DNA of 64,000 bases from Malassezia japonica (GCF_029542785.1 NC_083378.1:310001-374000), one strand, 5' to 3'; counted from the stretch's first letter, positions 9,228 through 19,412 are shown. Notes: generated by a model not told the origin, from the letters alone. Numbers and translations: made by a program.

Positions 9228-10952
9228 TTAAGCATCGCCGCGCGCTCGCGACGTAGGCGAGGGCGGGAGCAACTCTGGAGGTATGGGGCCCAGTGGATCG
9301 GGTACAGACGCCGAGGGCGATGCAGGTGCCTGGGGCGGCGACGCGTTAGGAAGCATGGGGGCCGGTGGGCCCGAGGAGCTCGAGGGAGCATGCGGGGTGC
9401 TCGGGCGTTCGTGAAGAGGGGCGTCCAAAGGACGGGCATCCGAACGAGGAGCGTCGGTAGAAGCATCCATTGGAGGATCCATGGACATGTGTGCAGCAGA
9501 AGCATGCATGGGAGCATCGTGAGACAATGGGTCGACTGCCGAGGTATCCAAAGCAGAGGCAGTCGGTGCCGAAAGAGCGGCAAAAGATAAAGGTGCCGAT
9601 GACATAGTGGTCAGAGAAGGGGCAGAGGGAGCTGACGGGACAATGGGGGCAGGGGGAACCGATGGCGCAAAAGGAGCAGATGCCTCTGCCACAGAGACCG
9701 TCGGCTCCACTGGTGCAGTCGGAGCCGACGGTACGCCCCGATCCCCATCTTCCTCGCCCATGCCCTCTCCGGGCGGAGCCGACGGCGCGCCATATACAGG
9801 CAGCGCATCGCCTTGCCATGCCCACTCGTCCGGCGCCGAGGGCAACAGCGACGCCAGCGCCGCACGCTCCGCCTCGGCCTCGGCTTCCTTCTCATTCGAC
9901 TGCGAGTGGAATAGCGGCGCATCGTACCGTGCCGTAGGCGGCACGGCGATTGGCGGGGCAGGCAAGCCCGATGCATACCGCTGCTTGCCTTTGCCACGCT
10001 CGAGCGGCAGCTCTGCCTCGGACGCCGCGTCCATCGGCGGCGCACTCGGCGGTGCACTCGGTACGCTGCCGAGTGCGCTCGGCGGCGCGCTCGGCGCACT
10101 CGGCGGCGCACTGGCTGCCGAGTGCAGTGCCGCGAGGACCGACTTTTCGTCTGTCGCGATATGCGCAAAAAGCTCGTCGGTCCCAGCGACGTCGTCGTCG
10201 GTCGTCGGCGCGCGCTCCGGGCTCGCCGCACGCCGCTTATCGGCAGCAACCGATCGGCGTGGCGACGTGCTCGCCTCGGCAATGTATGCCGGTGGCTGAG
10301 CGACCTCGTGCTCGATATGCATCGCATTCACCGCCTCGACGTCGCTGCGATCGGCGCGTGTTGCAACGGGGTACGGCGCATGATCGGCGTCCCCTGGCAG
10401 AGGCACATCCACGCGCGGCCCCAGCTCCGGGAGCGCCTCGTCGAGGCGCGGCGCCAAGGCCGGCGCCGGCTCCGGGCCCGGGAGCGTGACGCGGACCTCC
10501 GGCGACGTTGCATTCGCGGCGCTTGGCGCCTCGGCGCGTTCAACTTCTTCATGGGCAGCATGTGCGCCCTGTGTCGGACCCGTCTCGACCGGTTTCGAGA
10601 CGCGCCGCCGCCGCAGCGCGCGCGAAGCGCGTCGCGGCGCGCGTGCGAATCGGATCGACGGCCCTCGTTGCTTGTTCCCCCGCTGGAGCTCGGATGCGAT
10701 CGTGTCGATGCGCGGCAGCGCCTCTTCGCCGTCCTCCGAGATGCCTGCATTGCGATCCCGAAGGAACACGGCGAATCCGATAATGAGTACAATAAATATC
10801 GCGAGGAATATAGAGACGATCAAGATTGCCTTGCGCTGAAACCATACACTGCGCTCCTCGTAGTTCCATATAGTAAAAGGCCCTTGGAATTCGCTCTGGC
10901 GTGTCAGATTAAAGCACGACGCGTTGTGCGCCGTCATGGACGACATCGCCAT
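9228..10952 (-). CDS. Single-pass membrane protein with Ser/Pro/Ala-rich tail
   Basis: I do not recognise this protein. From the first ATG (10952) it has 574 residues. A short N-terminal part contains two likely N-glycosylation sites (NAS, NLT), then comes a strong membrane segment at about residues 42-64 (AILIVSIFLAIFIVLIIGF). A basic juxtamembrane region follows, then a long cytosolic-looking tail full of SAPPSAP-type repeats and acidic patches. Upstream of the ATG the frame stays open to 11120 and encodes a signal-peptide-like stretch (LAQIAALLVAGAAPHAAA) but no ATG, so the true N-terminus may use a non-AUG codon or an exon I cannot place. It lies downstream of VPS10 on the same strand. 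Confidence 0.6.
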   Translation of the reverse strand: MAMSSMTAHNASCFNLTRQSEFQGPFTIWNYEERSVWFQRKAILIVSIFLAIFIVLIIGFAVFLRDRNAGISEDGEEALPRIDTIASELQRGNKQRGPSIRFARAPRRASRALRRRRVSKPVETGPTQGAHAAHEEVERAEAPSAANATSPEVRVTLPGPEPAPALAPRLDEALPELGPRVDVPLPGDADHAPYPVATRADRSDVEAVNAMHIEHEVAQPPAYIAEASTSPRRSVAADKRRAASPERAPTTDDDVAGTDELFAHIATDEKSVLAALHSAASAPPSAPSAPPSALGSVPSAPPSAPPMDAASEAELPLERGKGKQRYASGLPAPPIAVPPTARYDAPLFHSQSNEKEAEAEAERAALASLLPSAPDEWAWQGDALPVYGAPSAPPGEGMGEEDGDRGVPSAPTAPVEPTVSVAEASAPFAPSVPPAPIVPSAPSAPSLTTMSSAPLSFAALSAPTASALDTSAVDPLSHDAPMHASAAHMSMDPPMDASTDAPRSDARPLDAPLHERPSTPHAPSSSSGPPAPMLPNASPPQAPASPSASVPDPLGPIPPELLPPSPTSRARGDA

Positions 10953-11176
10953 CGAATGGATCGGCAGTGCGGAATACACGAGCCCGGCGGGTGACTCGAC
11001 CGGGCGCGCGGCGGCATGCGGCGCGGCACCCGCGACAAGGAGTGCCGCTATCTGGGCTAATCCTGGCGGCCGCCACGGCCACCAGGCCAGCCCCCCTGGA
11101 TCGGTCTGCGCGCGCACCACGACTTGCGCCGCTGTGGACGTTGCGGAGCGCGACGTGGTGTGTCACGTGCTATACA
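10953..11176. promoter_or_regulatory. Upstream region of the membrane protein gene
   Basis: This is the 224 bp between the VPS10 stop codon and the first ATG of the downstream gene. CACGTG lies at 11164-11169, directly after the VPS10 stop. Part of the region is in open frame with the downstream gene. Confidence 0.35.
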
Positions 11177-14100
11177 CTATGGCTCGGCCTCCGAGTCGTA
11201 GCCGCGGAGGATCTGGGTCAGGACAGGCACGTACCTCGGCGTCTTCGTCGGTCGACAGCATGTGGTAGCTGGAGAAAGGACGCTGGGAACGCCGGCGCAG
11301 GTAGTCGCGCACGATAGGAATGTGCTCGCCCAGTTCCTGCGCGCGCGCCCACGCGAGCGACGCGAGGCCCCCGACAAAGCCCGCGAGCAGCCCGAGGTGC
11401 TCGCGCGCGTCGTGGTATGCGGCGTGGTCCTCGAGGCGGAGGGCGCTGCGTCAGTCGTAGAACGTACCCGTACTGCCCAATCTCGCCGTTGGTCCACCAG
11501 TAGGCGGCCGCGAAGCCGATCGCAACGGCTAGCAGCAGGATCCAGAGCCACCAAAAGAAGCCGTGGCGGATCGGCGTGTGGGGACAGCGGTGCTGCGCGC
11601 CGCGGTCGAGGCGGAGGCCGCCAGTGCACACCGAGATCGGCACCTTGCGCACCGCGGTGCGCTCGTACCAGTACCCGTCGTACTCGGGCGCATTGCGCGC
11701 GCACTGCTCCTCGACCGACGCGGCGAGCTCCGCGGTGTTGACGTACGGCACGCACTTTTGGGTCGTGGGGTCGCGGTAGTGGTTGAATTCGCTGGGTAAG
11801 TAGCGCGACGTACCATTCAAAGTCCGCCTCGGTGCACTGGCACTGCCGCTCCTCGATCTTGTCGGGCAGCGCGTCGCCGACGTAGCACGCGCGGTCGCGC
11901 TTGCGGCGCCAGTACCAGCGCTGCGCACCAAACAGGCACCGCTCGTCCCGCTGCTCGCCGGGGCTCCAGCGCTCAAAGTCGTTGCGATCCTCGCTCTTGC
12001 GGTCAAAGACGCACTTGCGCGGGAGCACGGCGGTAAAGTCGAGCATCACAGCGACCGACTGCTTTTGCACCTGCGTCGTCTGGCCAAAGAGGACAAAGCG
12101 GCGCTCGGACTCCTCCGGGAGCGCGTCGATCGTGGCGACGCGCATGCGCTCCCCGAGCTTGAACGACTTCCACGAGAGGCCCTGGTCGAGCGTGTAGAGC
12201 ACCTCGTCTGTCGGCCGCTCGTCGTCGACCAGGAGCAGGATCGCGCCGTGATCGGCCATGGCCCACTTGTGCGCGTCTTTGTGGACCTCTTCCCAGGTAA
12301 AGCCGCCGTCGCGCGTAAGGAACGTGTCGCAGTCGCGGTAGGGCGCGAGCGCACGCCCGACATTCCCTGTGCCGAGCATAAAGCCCGTCGCAGCGGGGGT
12401 GCTCGTCATCAGGCGCAGGTCCGGACGCTCGAGCAGGCCGTGCAGGTGCAGACTGCACCCCACCTCGTTGCACGCGTACGGATTGCCGTGTGAGTCGTGC
12501 ACAGGCGGGGTCAGCGCGTCCCAGTGCCCGCCGTCGTTGTGCGTGATGCGCGTCTGGAGCGCCTTGAGGCCCGAGATCGCCGCCTCCTCCTGGTTGCTCA
12601 CGACGTTGGTGAGCGCGATGCCGTGGATGCCGCGCATCTTTTCAAAGTCGACGTAGCCCAGCGCGTTGCGGTTCACGCCTTCCTGCGAGAGCGCATAGTA
12701 GGTCCCGTTCGAGTTGCTCTTCACCAGGTCGCCCCACTGCCGCAGCGCGCTCTGCTGGGGAGAGACGTGCATAAAGACGGCACGCGTGACAGAGTCCAGG
12801 ACCGTGTACGCGTGGCGCTCGAGGTCGAGCTGGGGGGGAAGCTGGATCTCCGCAAAGCGGTGCGCGTCCATTGAGACGTGCATGCGCAGCGCCGCGGGCA
12901 CGCCGACCACTTCGGCAACGTGCAAAAACTCCTCAAAGACGGAAAAGCCCAAGACGTTCTCAAACAAGACGTGCTTTTTGCGGTACAGATCGTTGCCGAG
13001 CACCAGCTGCAGCGTACGCTCGGGCCTCGCCGCGAGCGGCTGGCTACCTTTCTTCTCCGTGTGGCTCTCGCAGAGGATCGCGCGCGTGTCGGCCGCGGCA
13101 AAGTGCGTGTCGCGCAGCCACGCGCACTTGCGCACGTACGTGTCAAAGCGCGACCACTGCCGGCCGTTGTTCAGCGAGTAGTACGCCTCGGTATGGCACG
13201 CGCCGCCCGGCGTCTCGCAGCCGCGGCTTCCGGTCCAGATCAGCCAGTCGGGCTGCGTGGGGTGGAAGTCGAGCGGGGCAAGGCCAAAGACGTTGGGCGC
13301 AAGCGGCGCGCTAAACCATTGCCAGTGCACACCGCCGTCGGTGGTGTAAAAGACGGCCTGGGAATCAGACACGATAAACGCGCGCTGCTTGTCGTGCGCA
13401 TGGGAAATCAGCGCAAGCGCTTTCCGCTCCGCAAAGCGCGCAATCAGCAGCTTCAACTCGTGCCACGTCCCGCCGTCATCGGCCGACTGGAAGATTTGGC
13501 CATCCATGAGCCGGACGACGACGTGCGGCGAATTGGCAAAGTGCAGCACGTCGGCGATCGCCGAGGGGAACGCAAAGCGCTGGTGCTGGATCGCACCGGC
13601 AGCGGGCGGCGCGACTTGCGTGCACGGCCGCTGGACCGGCGCGTCGAGCGCTTTCTGGCCCGCGCGCACCTCGCACGTATTACCCGGTACCTTGCGGTAG
13701 CCCGACGAGCCCGTAAACGTGTCGCCTTTGCGCTGGCACGCGCCGGGCGGCACGGTAATCGCGCCAGACGGCTCGCACTTGCCCGAAGGCGCGCGCACAA
13801 AGCCAAAGTCGCACTCGTAGTCCGCCTCGGTGCACTGGCACGGATCGACGTGGGCAACCGGGTCGTGGAACTTGTCGAGCACGACACAGTCCGCGTCTGC
13901 CTTGCGGCGGCGGTACCACTGCCGGTGTCCCATGAGGCACGCGCCGTTCGGGCCCTGGGGGTACCACTGCTCAAAGTCGCGCGAGCCGCACTTGCGCTTC
14001 TTGAGCGGCGCAAAGTCGACAAACAGCGCCGCGTGCCGCTGGCTGTCATCGCCCGCGCCCCGAGCGCGCGATCCGATGAGCAGGAACTTGAGCGCGGTGC

Positions 14101-15685
14101 TATCCGGGATCGTCGTCAGGACAAACGGTGTGATCGTCGTGCCGAGCTGGAGCGTATGCCATGTCTTGTAGTTGAACGAGTAGCGCAGCACGTCGGTCGC
14201 ACCCGTGTCTGGCACAAGCACTAACAGGCCGCCTTGGTCGCCAAACTCGTACTTGTGAGGATGCCGCGCGACCATGGTCCACGTCGCGCCAGCGTCCGTG
14301 CTCAAGAACGTGTCGCAGTCGTCGTACGGCTTGAGCACCTCGCCCACGGAACCGACGCCCATCACGAGGCCTGGCGCCGAGGACGAAAAGGTGCGGCCCA
14401 AGTTGTGCGGCTGCACTAGCGCATGCAGGTGCAGTGCACAGTGCTCCGGATCCGCCGTGTTGCATCCGATCGAGTGCCCGTCAACGTCTGTGCGTGGCGC
14501 CGCGAGGTACGTCCAGTGGCTGCCCTCGTCGTGCGTTACCTTGGTCTTGACGCGCGCAAGCGCCGCCTCGGTGCGGATGTTGGCGATCGCAACGCCGTCA
14601 ATGTTGGCGAGGTGCTCGTAGTCCACAATACCCATCGCATTGCGCTGCGTGCCGTGCAGGCTAAGCCCAAACTGCGTCCCCGAGCTGTCGCTCATGAACA
14701 GAGAGCCGGTGTTGCTTGCCGCGTCGAGCACGTCGACCAGGAGGTGGAACTGCGGCCCATCGAGGATCGTGTACGCGCTCTCGTGCAGGAGCTGGCCGTG
14801 CGGGAACTGCGCCTTGGACCACGTCTCTGCGTCGAGCGAGACGTAGAGGCTGAGCTCCTTCCCCCGCCCTTGTGTCGGGTCCTGCAGTGCGGTGATCAGG
14901 TAGCGCCGCGACGCGCCGAGGCCCATGAACCCTCGTGCGTCCCGCCCGAGGCCCAGGTCGACGATGCGCCGCGTCTTGAAAAAGTCGTCGCTGGCCCACA
15001 TGCGCGTCTTGCTCGCGCTCTGCTGGCCTGCCGGCGCATTTTGGTGGACGCTCTCGTCCCAGGCCAGGCAAAAGATGCGCGTCATGGCGTGCTGCGGCAC
15101 GACGACCTCGCGCGTGGTCTTGGCCCAGTTGCAGCGCAGCACGACGTCCATCGCCTGCTTGACGTCGGTCGCAAACGCGTCCGTGGTATAGTAGGCGACG
15201 TCGTGGCACACGCTTCCGCGCAGCGGCGACCACTTGGAGCATTTCCGGCCCGTATACAGGATGTACGTGCGGTGCTTCTCGTCCGCGTGAAAGTCGAGCG
15301 GGATGCCTGCGCGCACCGCTGGGGGATCGGGCGTCCTGAAGCGCTGCCACGTCGCGCCGCGGTCCGTCGTGCGCCAGTGCTCTTCCGCATTGGAGAGAAT
15401 AAAGGCCTGCTTTGGGTCGTATGGGTGCTCTATCAAGAGCATCGCCTTGCCCGACGGCGGCCCGCTCACCGCCTTCCACGACTTGCCCTCGTTGTCGCTG
15501 CGAAAGACGGTGCCCGACTCGGCATCGTGCCAGAGCACGACGCTGCTGTCGTCAAAGTAGCTTAGCTTGCTGGGCAGATTCGCAAAGTTGGACGCGGTCA
15601 CCGTCGGTGTGCGCGCCCCGACGCATAGCGCAAACGCCAGAAGCAGGCAGGCGAGCACGCCGCGGTGCACGCTCGTCGTCCGCAT
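11177..15685 (-). CDS. VPS10: Vacuolar protein sorting receptor Vps10 (sortilin family)
   Basis: Vps10 carries carboxypeptidase Y and other hydrolases from the trans-Golgi to the endosome. The 1480-residue product has a signal peptide (about residues 1-24, VLACLLLAFALCVGA), two tandem Vps10 domains built of Asp-box beta-propeller repeats (such as DNEGKSWK, DGGVHWQW and DGGFTWEE), cysteine-rich 10CC modules with paired CQCTEADFEC-type motifs, a membrane segment at about 1370-1391 and a short cytosolic tail. All three introns (11792-11813, 11446-11467, 11213-11234, each 22 nt) lie in the last 640 nt. The last one falls inside the acidic tail STDEDAEIL. I chose the ATG at 15685 because it begins the signal peptide; an earlier ATG at 15760 overlaps the stop codon of the upstream MADS gene. 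Confidence 0.95.
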   Translation of the reverse strand: MRTTSVHRGVLACLLLAFALCVGARTPTVTASNFANLPSKLSYFDDSSVVLWHDAESGTVFRSDNEGKSWKAVSGPPSGKAMLLIEHPYDPKQAFILSNAEEHWRTTDRGATWQRFRTPDPPAVRAGIPLDFHADEKHRTYILYTGRKCSKWSPLRGSVCHDVAYYTTDAFATDVKQAMDVVLRCNWAKTTREVVVPQHAMTRIFCLAWDESVHQNAPAGQQSASKTRMWASDDFFKTRRIVDLGLGRDARGFMGLGASRRYLITALQDPTQGRGKELSLYVSLDAETWSKAQFPHGQLLHESAYTILDGPQFHLLVDVLDAASNTGSLFMSDSSGTQFGLSLHGTQRNAMGIVDYEHLANIDGVAIANIRTEAALARVKTKVTHDEGSHWTYLAAPRTDVDGHSIGCNTADPEHCALHLHALVQPHNLGRTFSSSAPGLVMGVGSVGEVLKPYDDCDTFLSTDAGATWTMVARHPHKYEFGDQGGLLVLVPDTGATDVLRYSFNYKTWHTLQLGTTITPFVLTTIPDSTALKFLLIGSRARGAGDDSQRHAALFVDFAPLKKRKCGSRDFEQWYPQGPNGACLMGHRQWYRRRKADADCVVLDKFHDPVAHVDPCQCTEADYECDFGFVRAPSGKCEPSGAITVPPGACQRKGDTFTGSSGYRKVPGNTCEVRAGQKALDAPVQRPCTQVAPPAAGAIQHQRFAFPSAIADVLHFANSPHVVVRLMDGQIFQSADDGGTWHELKLLIARFAERKALALISHAHDKQRAFIVSDSQAVFYTTDGGVHWQWFSAPLAPNVFGLAPLDFHPTQPDWLIWTGSRGCETPGGACHTEAYYSLNNGRQWSRFDTYVRKCAWLRDTHFAAADTRAILCESHTEKKGSQPLAARPERTLQLVLGNDLYRKKHVLFENVLGFSVFEEFLHVAEVVGVPAALRMHVSMDAHRFAEIQLPPQLDLERHAYTVLDSVTRAVFMHVSPQQSALRQWGDLVKSNSNGTYYALSQEGVNRNALGYVDFEKMRGIHGIALTNVVSNQEEAAISGLKALQTRITHNDGGHWDALTPPVHDSHGNPYACNEVGCSLHLHGLLERPDLRLMTSTPAATGFMLGTGNVGRALAPYRDCDTFLTRDGGFTWEEVHKDAHKWAMADHGAILLLVDDERPTDEVLYTLDQGLSWKSFKLGERMRVATIDALPEESERRFVLFGQTTQVQKQSVAVMLDFTAVLPRKCVFDRKSEDRNDFERWSPGEQRDERCLFGAQRWYWRRKRDRACYVGDALPDKIEERQCQCTEADFEWYVALLTQRIQPLPRPHDPKVRAVRQHRGARRVGRGAVRAQCARVRRVLVRAHRGAQGADLGVHWRPPPRPRRAAPLSPHADPPRLLLVALDPAASRCDRLRGRLLVDQRRDWAVRVRSTTDAAPSASRTTPHTTTRASTSGCSRALSGASRRSRGRARRNWASTFLSCATTCAGVPSVLSPATTCCRPTKTPRYVPVLTQILRGYDSEAEP

Positions 15686-15759
15686 CGCGCACGGTCGTCC
15701 AAGGCAAGCCGCCGCAGCACGCCACGTGGCGAAGTGCAAGGGTATAGCAACTACGGGCA
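15686..15759. promoter_or_regulatory. VPS10 upstream region
   Basis: This is the 74-bp spacer after the MADS-box gene on the same strand. It has CACGTG at 15723-15728, 38 bp from the VPS10 start codon. Confidence 0.45.
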
Positions 15760-17148
15760 TTACTGAGAGACAAACATCGAGCGTGAGATAGGGTTCGCCG
15801 TCGGCGAGTTTGGGCGTTGCTCTTGCGGCAGCATCATATTAGTGGTTGGACTCGGCTCTTGTGCACCCTCTTGGCCCGGGCGGGGCGCGCGGTTCGGGGA
15901 TGACGCGCGGTCCGGTGTCGAAAAAAAAATCTCGGGTCCCTGCGTAGGAACAAAACGTTTTACGTCGGACGGCATGGCGCCCATAGGTGCAGGCGAGACG
16001 CCTTGGTGTACTTTCATATCGTACTGGTACGGGCTGTTCGCCGTTTGTGGCATCGCACCAGGGAAAGCAGGATGGACGGGGGTGAGCGGTGAAGCGAGCA
16101 CGCCCCCATCAATGCGGGTGTCATGCGGCGAGGGAATTGGCTGGGGAATACCCATCATGGGCGGCTGAGTATTTGTAGGCGTCGTCGGCGTCGTCGGCGA
16201 ATGAGCGGGCGCGAGGAAGTTGGCATTCATTGGAACAGGAAAGGAGGACGCGGGATTCGGCAACGGAAGAGACAGGCTCGGTGGCGCAGGCTCTGGCACG
16301 CCATGCCCGGGGGGTGGCGCCGAGGGATGGATCCCGTGCGCATGCAGCATGCGCGACGAGGCATCCGGCATGGGCACGCCGTGCATCTCCCCGGCTTGCA
16401 CATTGGCGAATGTGTCAGAGAGCCGCCTAGGCACCGCATGCTGGGGCACGCTGCTTTGTGCAGGAAGATCAAGTTCCAGCCCACTGCTCCAACGCCGCGC
16501 AGACGCCGGTTCGGGTACGGGCATCAGCGTGGCGGCAGACTCGGCGCGTGGCGCGCCCCAGTCATTCATCCGCACCCCGCTCGTGTCACGTTCCGCAGGG
16601 AAGTAGGCAGGCATGCCAAGCGTGTGCGAAAAGGCACGGCGCTTGCCCAAGCCCTGGTACATGTCGGGGGGTGCGCCACGCGAATCCGTCACCACTGCCG
16701 GCGGCGCGAGTCCGTGGCCGCGTGGAGACACATTGTCACTTGCGGGTTGGCCCTCGGGATTGTGTCTCCGACTGTCTAGACGCGCGCGCGAGCTCGCGTG
16801 CACAGCGCTGTGCGTGCGCTCCCTTTTGAAGGACGGTTCTGCCGGGGCCTGAAGACGCTCGTCGTTCTCGTCGCTCTTTTCATCGCTGTCGTGCGAAAAG
16901 TGCTCGGGTCCACGCTTTTCCACAGTCCCATTGTACTCCGTATAGCGCAGCAGGAACTCGTCAATGTCTCCGGAGCAAAACTCGGCTAGCTTTCCATTCC
17001 GGCCAAAGACCATCACGGCGATTTCCGAGTCGGTGAGCACCGCAAGCTCATACGCCTTCTTGAACAGACCAAACTTGCGCTTCAGATAGGTGGCAGAACG
17101 GTTGCGCTCGCCCTCAATGGGCTGGATCTTGATCTTCTTGCGTCCCAT
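15760..17148 (-). CDS. MADS-box transcription factor, MEF2/Rlm1 type
   Basis: The 462-residue protein begins with a complete MADS domain (MGRKKIKIQPIEGERNRSAT, then KRKFGLFKKAYELAVLTDSE and IAVMVFGRNGKLAEF). The pattern fits the MEF2-like type that includes yeast Rlm1 and Smp1 and Ustilago Umc1, which act downstream of the cell-wall-integrity MAP kinase. The remainder is low-complexity, rich in Pro, Ser, Met and Gly, with several SP and TP sites that could be MAP-kinase targets. The start at 17148 is fixed by the invariant MGRKK. An in-frame extension to 17580 has no conserved sequence and crosses the neighbour's coding region. The target pathway is inferred from the family. Confidence 0.9.
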   Translation of the reverse strand: MGRKKIKIQPIEGERNRSATYLKRKFGLFKKAYELAVLTDSEIAVMVFGRNGKLAEFCSGDIDEFLLRYTEYNGTVEKRGPEHFSHDSDEKSDENDERLQAPAEPSFKRERTHSAVHASSRARLDSRRHNPEGQPASDNVSPRGHGLAPPAVVTDSRGAPPDMYQGLGKRRAFSHTLGMPAYFPAERDTSGVRMNDWGAPRAESAATLMPVPEPASARRWSSGLELDLPAQSSVPQHAVPRRLSDTFANVQAGEMHGVPMPDASSRMLHAHGIHPSAPPPGHGVPEPAPPSLSLPLPNPASSFPVPMNANFLAPAHSPTTPTTPTNTQPPMMGIPQPIPSPHDTRIDGGVLASPLTPVHPAFPGAMPQTANSPYQYDMKVHQGVSPAPMGAMPSDVKRFVPTQGPEIFFSTPDRASSPNRAPRPGQEGAQEPSPTTNMMLPQEQRPNSPTANPISRSMFVSQ

Positions 17149-17312
17149 CCCTGGTACGGTGCAAGCTACGGCGCGCTCGTCTCTGCGGCCTAAGCTCGGC
17201 ACCGGGCGGTGATTGGGCCGAGACCACGTGGCGATACACCGTTTCCGATCCGGCTTAGTCACCCGAGGCGGTGCTGCGTGTGGCCCAAGCGCTTCGAGTG
17301 AAAACGACGGCC
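17149..17312. promoter_or_regulatory. Divergent promoter MADS factor / MscS channel
   Basis: This 164-bp region between two start codons holds one CACGTG at 17225-17230. Confidence 0.5.
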
Positions 17313-19412
17313 ATGGCAGCGACGCTGGTGGGTGCGCCGCCCCAGTACGCGACGAACGACTGGGCTCAGATAGGAAATGAGCAGGGGAGGCCAGGCAATG
17401 CTGGGCCCTCTGAAAAAACCCAGGGTTATGAAGAAACCGATCTCCAGGGCGAACTGACCGACGACGAAGACCTTTTTGACTGGGACATTGACGAGGAAGA
17501 CAACGGGCAGCCAAGCGAGGCAAAGGTGACGCGCAGGCGCAAGCCGCTGCGTAAGCTCGTGTATGCAGTGACGCACACACCGCCTGTTGTGCGCATGAGC
17601 ATCCTCGCCTTGTTCGGTGGCATCATCTGCATCATCCCGTTCATTGTCACCTACACGCGCTTCCGCAACCAGCCGCACTTTATCGAGGCGGAAATATGGA
17701 GCGTGTGGCTGACCATCATCTGGGTTACTTCCGTGGCGACCTTTTTGATTTTTGGCTGGATCCCGCGTGCGGCGCTCAAGATCGCCGAGGTCGTCTTTGG
17801 CAGGGTGCCGGATCTGTACAGCGACGTGGTGTCGATCGTTGACGGCGTCCTCTTTTATATCAAGCTGGTTTTCTGCACGGTGTGGGCGTGGGTGAGTCTC
17901 AGAGGCACGATCTCGGTGGTGCTCAAACTCTCGTCGCAGACCGCGGAGCCGGACTACTTTGGTACGATCGCCAACATTATCAAGGCGCTCTTTGCGACGT
18001 CCATCATTGTGCTCGCGGAAAAGATTGCGCTCAAGCTCATTGCGCAGCACTTTCACAAGACCACGCTGCGCGACCGTCTGGAGCAGAACCGCCGTGCATT
18101 CAAGGTGCTCACGAAACTCCAAGGCACCCGCAAGTGGCCGGGCATTCTCAGTGCGAACCAGCTGCGCTCGCGCGCCGCGACCTTTACCGACAGCGCGCGC
18201 CGTACTTTTGGGCGCGCGAGCGGGGACACCTCGGCGCTGAACACGAACGGCATTGGGACGCCCGCCGCGGAGAGCGCTGCCGAGGCGCTGCGCCAGCCGC
18301 GCAAGCAGACGTTTGTGACGCAGCTGCAGACTGCGCTCGCGTCTGCGGCGCGCAAGGCGCAGCTGTCAGACATCAACATGCCCGAGTCGTCGCTCGCGGC
18401 GCGCCGCCTGGCAAAAGAAATCTTTGTGGCGATTTCCAAGAATGGCAGGACGATTTCGCCGGACGACTTCTTTCCTTTCTTCAAGTCACAAAGCGACGCG
18501 TACGCCGCGTTTGGTATCTTTGACGAGGACCGCAGTGGCGAGATCTCGCGTGAAGAGATGCGCTCGACGCTGCAGCGCATCTTTGAGGACCGGACGATGC
18601 TGAACAACAGCATCCAGGATATGCGCAGCGCGTTCCGCAACCTCGACATGGTTTTGCTCTTCATCGCACTGATCATTGTCATCTTTATTTGGCTAGTGAT
18701 CTTCACCGGCGAGCAGACGATTTCGAATTTGCTGCCGCTGTCGACAATCATTGTGGGTTTCTCATTCGTGTTCGGCAACTCGGCCAAGAACATCTTTGAA
18801 AGTATGATCTTCATCTTTTCTACGCACCCTTACGACGTGGGCGACTTGGTGTGCATCAACGATACGTGGATGTTTGTCACGGCCTTTGGCATGATCTCCA
18901 CCGAGTTCATCACGGTGTGGAACCAGGTGACGATCACCCCGAACGCCGTGCTCGCCCAGTCGACCATCTTTAACGCGCGCCGCTCGGCGTCGCAGTATGA
19001 CATTATCAACGTGAACGTGGGCTTCGACACGCCAGTGAGCAAGCTCGACGAGTTCCGCGAAAAGCTCACCGAGTTCTGTGCCCAGAACGACAAGGACTGG
19101 GGCGGCGGTCTCTTCCTGCTGTACGACTCGGTGCGCAACATGAACTGTATCTCGCTCATTATCGCCGTCGAGCACAAGGGCAACTGGCAGGACTGGCTCG
19201 GCCGCTGGATGCGCCGAACCAAGTTTATGCGCTACATGCGCGACATCGCGCAGGAGCTCGGCTTGACGTACAACCCCCCGCAACAGCCGATCTCGTTCAT
19301 CCCCGACCGCGCGAACCAATGGAAGCCGACGATGCGTTACGACAACGAATTGCTGTCGACCTTGCAGGTGCCGCCGACCACGCAGGTGCCGCCTTCTGCA
19401 ATGGGACAGTAG
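17313..19412 (+). CDS. MscS-family mechanosensitive channel with EF-hand
   Basis: This 699-residue protein resembles fission yeast Msy1/Msy2, ER channels that gate on hypo-osmotic swelling and tune calcium release. An N-terminal acidic region leads into membrane segments at about residues 89-115 and 125-150 and further hydrophobic stretches. A canonical EF-hand follows at about 400-420 (DEDRSGEISREE). Then come the pore-lining and beta-domain of MscS (TIIVGFSFVFGNSAKNIFES, HPYDVGDLV, ITPNAVLAQSTI). The start is the ATG at 17313; the frame is open farther upstream but only with a GTG. No intron is needed. The stop codon lies 20 bp from that of POP3. Confidence 0.9.
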   Translation: MAATLVGAPPQYATNDWAQIGNEQGRPGNAGPSEKTQGYEETDLQGELTDDEDLFDWDIDEEDNGQPSEAKVTRRRKPLRKLVYAVTHTPPVVRMSILALFGGIICIIPFIVTYTRFRNQPHFIEAEIWSVWLTIIWVTSVATFLIFGWIPRAALKIAEVVFGRVPDLYSDVVSIVDGVLFYIKLVFCTVWAWVSLRGTISVVLKLSSQTAEPDYFGTIANIIKALFATSIIVLAEKIALKLIAQHFHKTTLRDRLEQNRRAFKVLTKLQGTRKWPGILSANQLRSRAATFTDSARRTFGRASGDTSALNTNGIGTPAAESAAEALRQPRKQTFVTQLQTALASAARKAQLSDINMPESSLAARRLAKEIFVAISKNGRTISPDDFFPFFKSQSDAYAAFGIFDEDRSGEISREEMRSTLQRIFEDRTMLNNSIQDMRSAFRNLDMVLLFIALIIVIFIWLVIFTGEQTISNLLPLSTIIVGFSFVFGNSAKNIFESMIFIFSTHPYDVGDLVCINDTWMFVTAFGMISTEFITVWNQVTITPNAVLAQSTIFNARRSASQYDIINVNVGFDTPVSKLDEFREKLTEFCAQNDKDWGGGLFLLYDSVRNMNCISLIIAVEHKGNWQDWLGRWMRRTKFMRYMRDIAQELGLTYNPPQQPISFIPDRANQWKPTMRYDNELLSTLQVPPTTQVPPSAMGQ

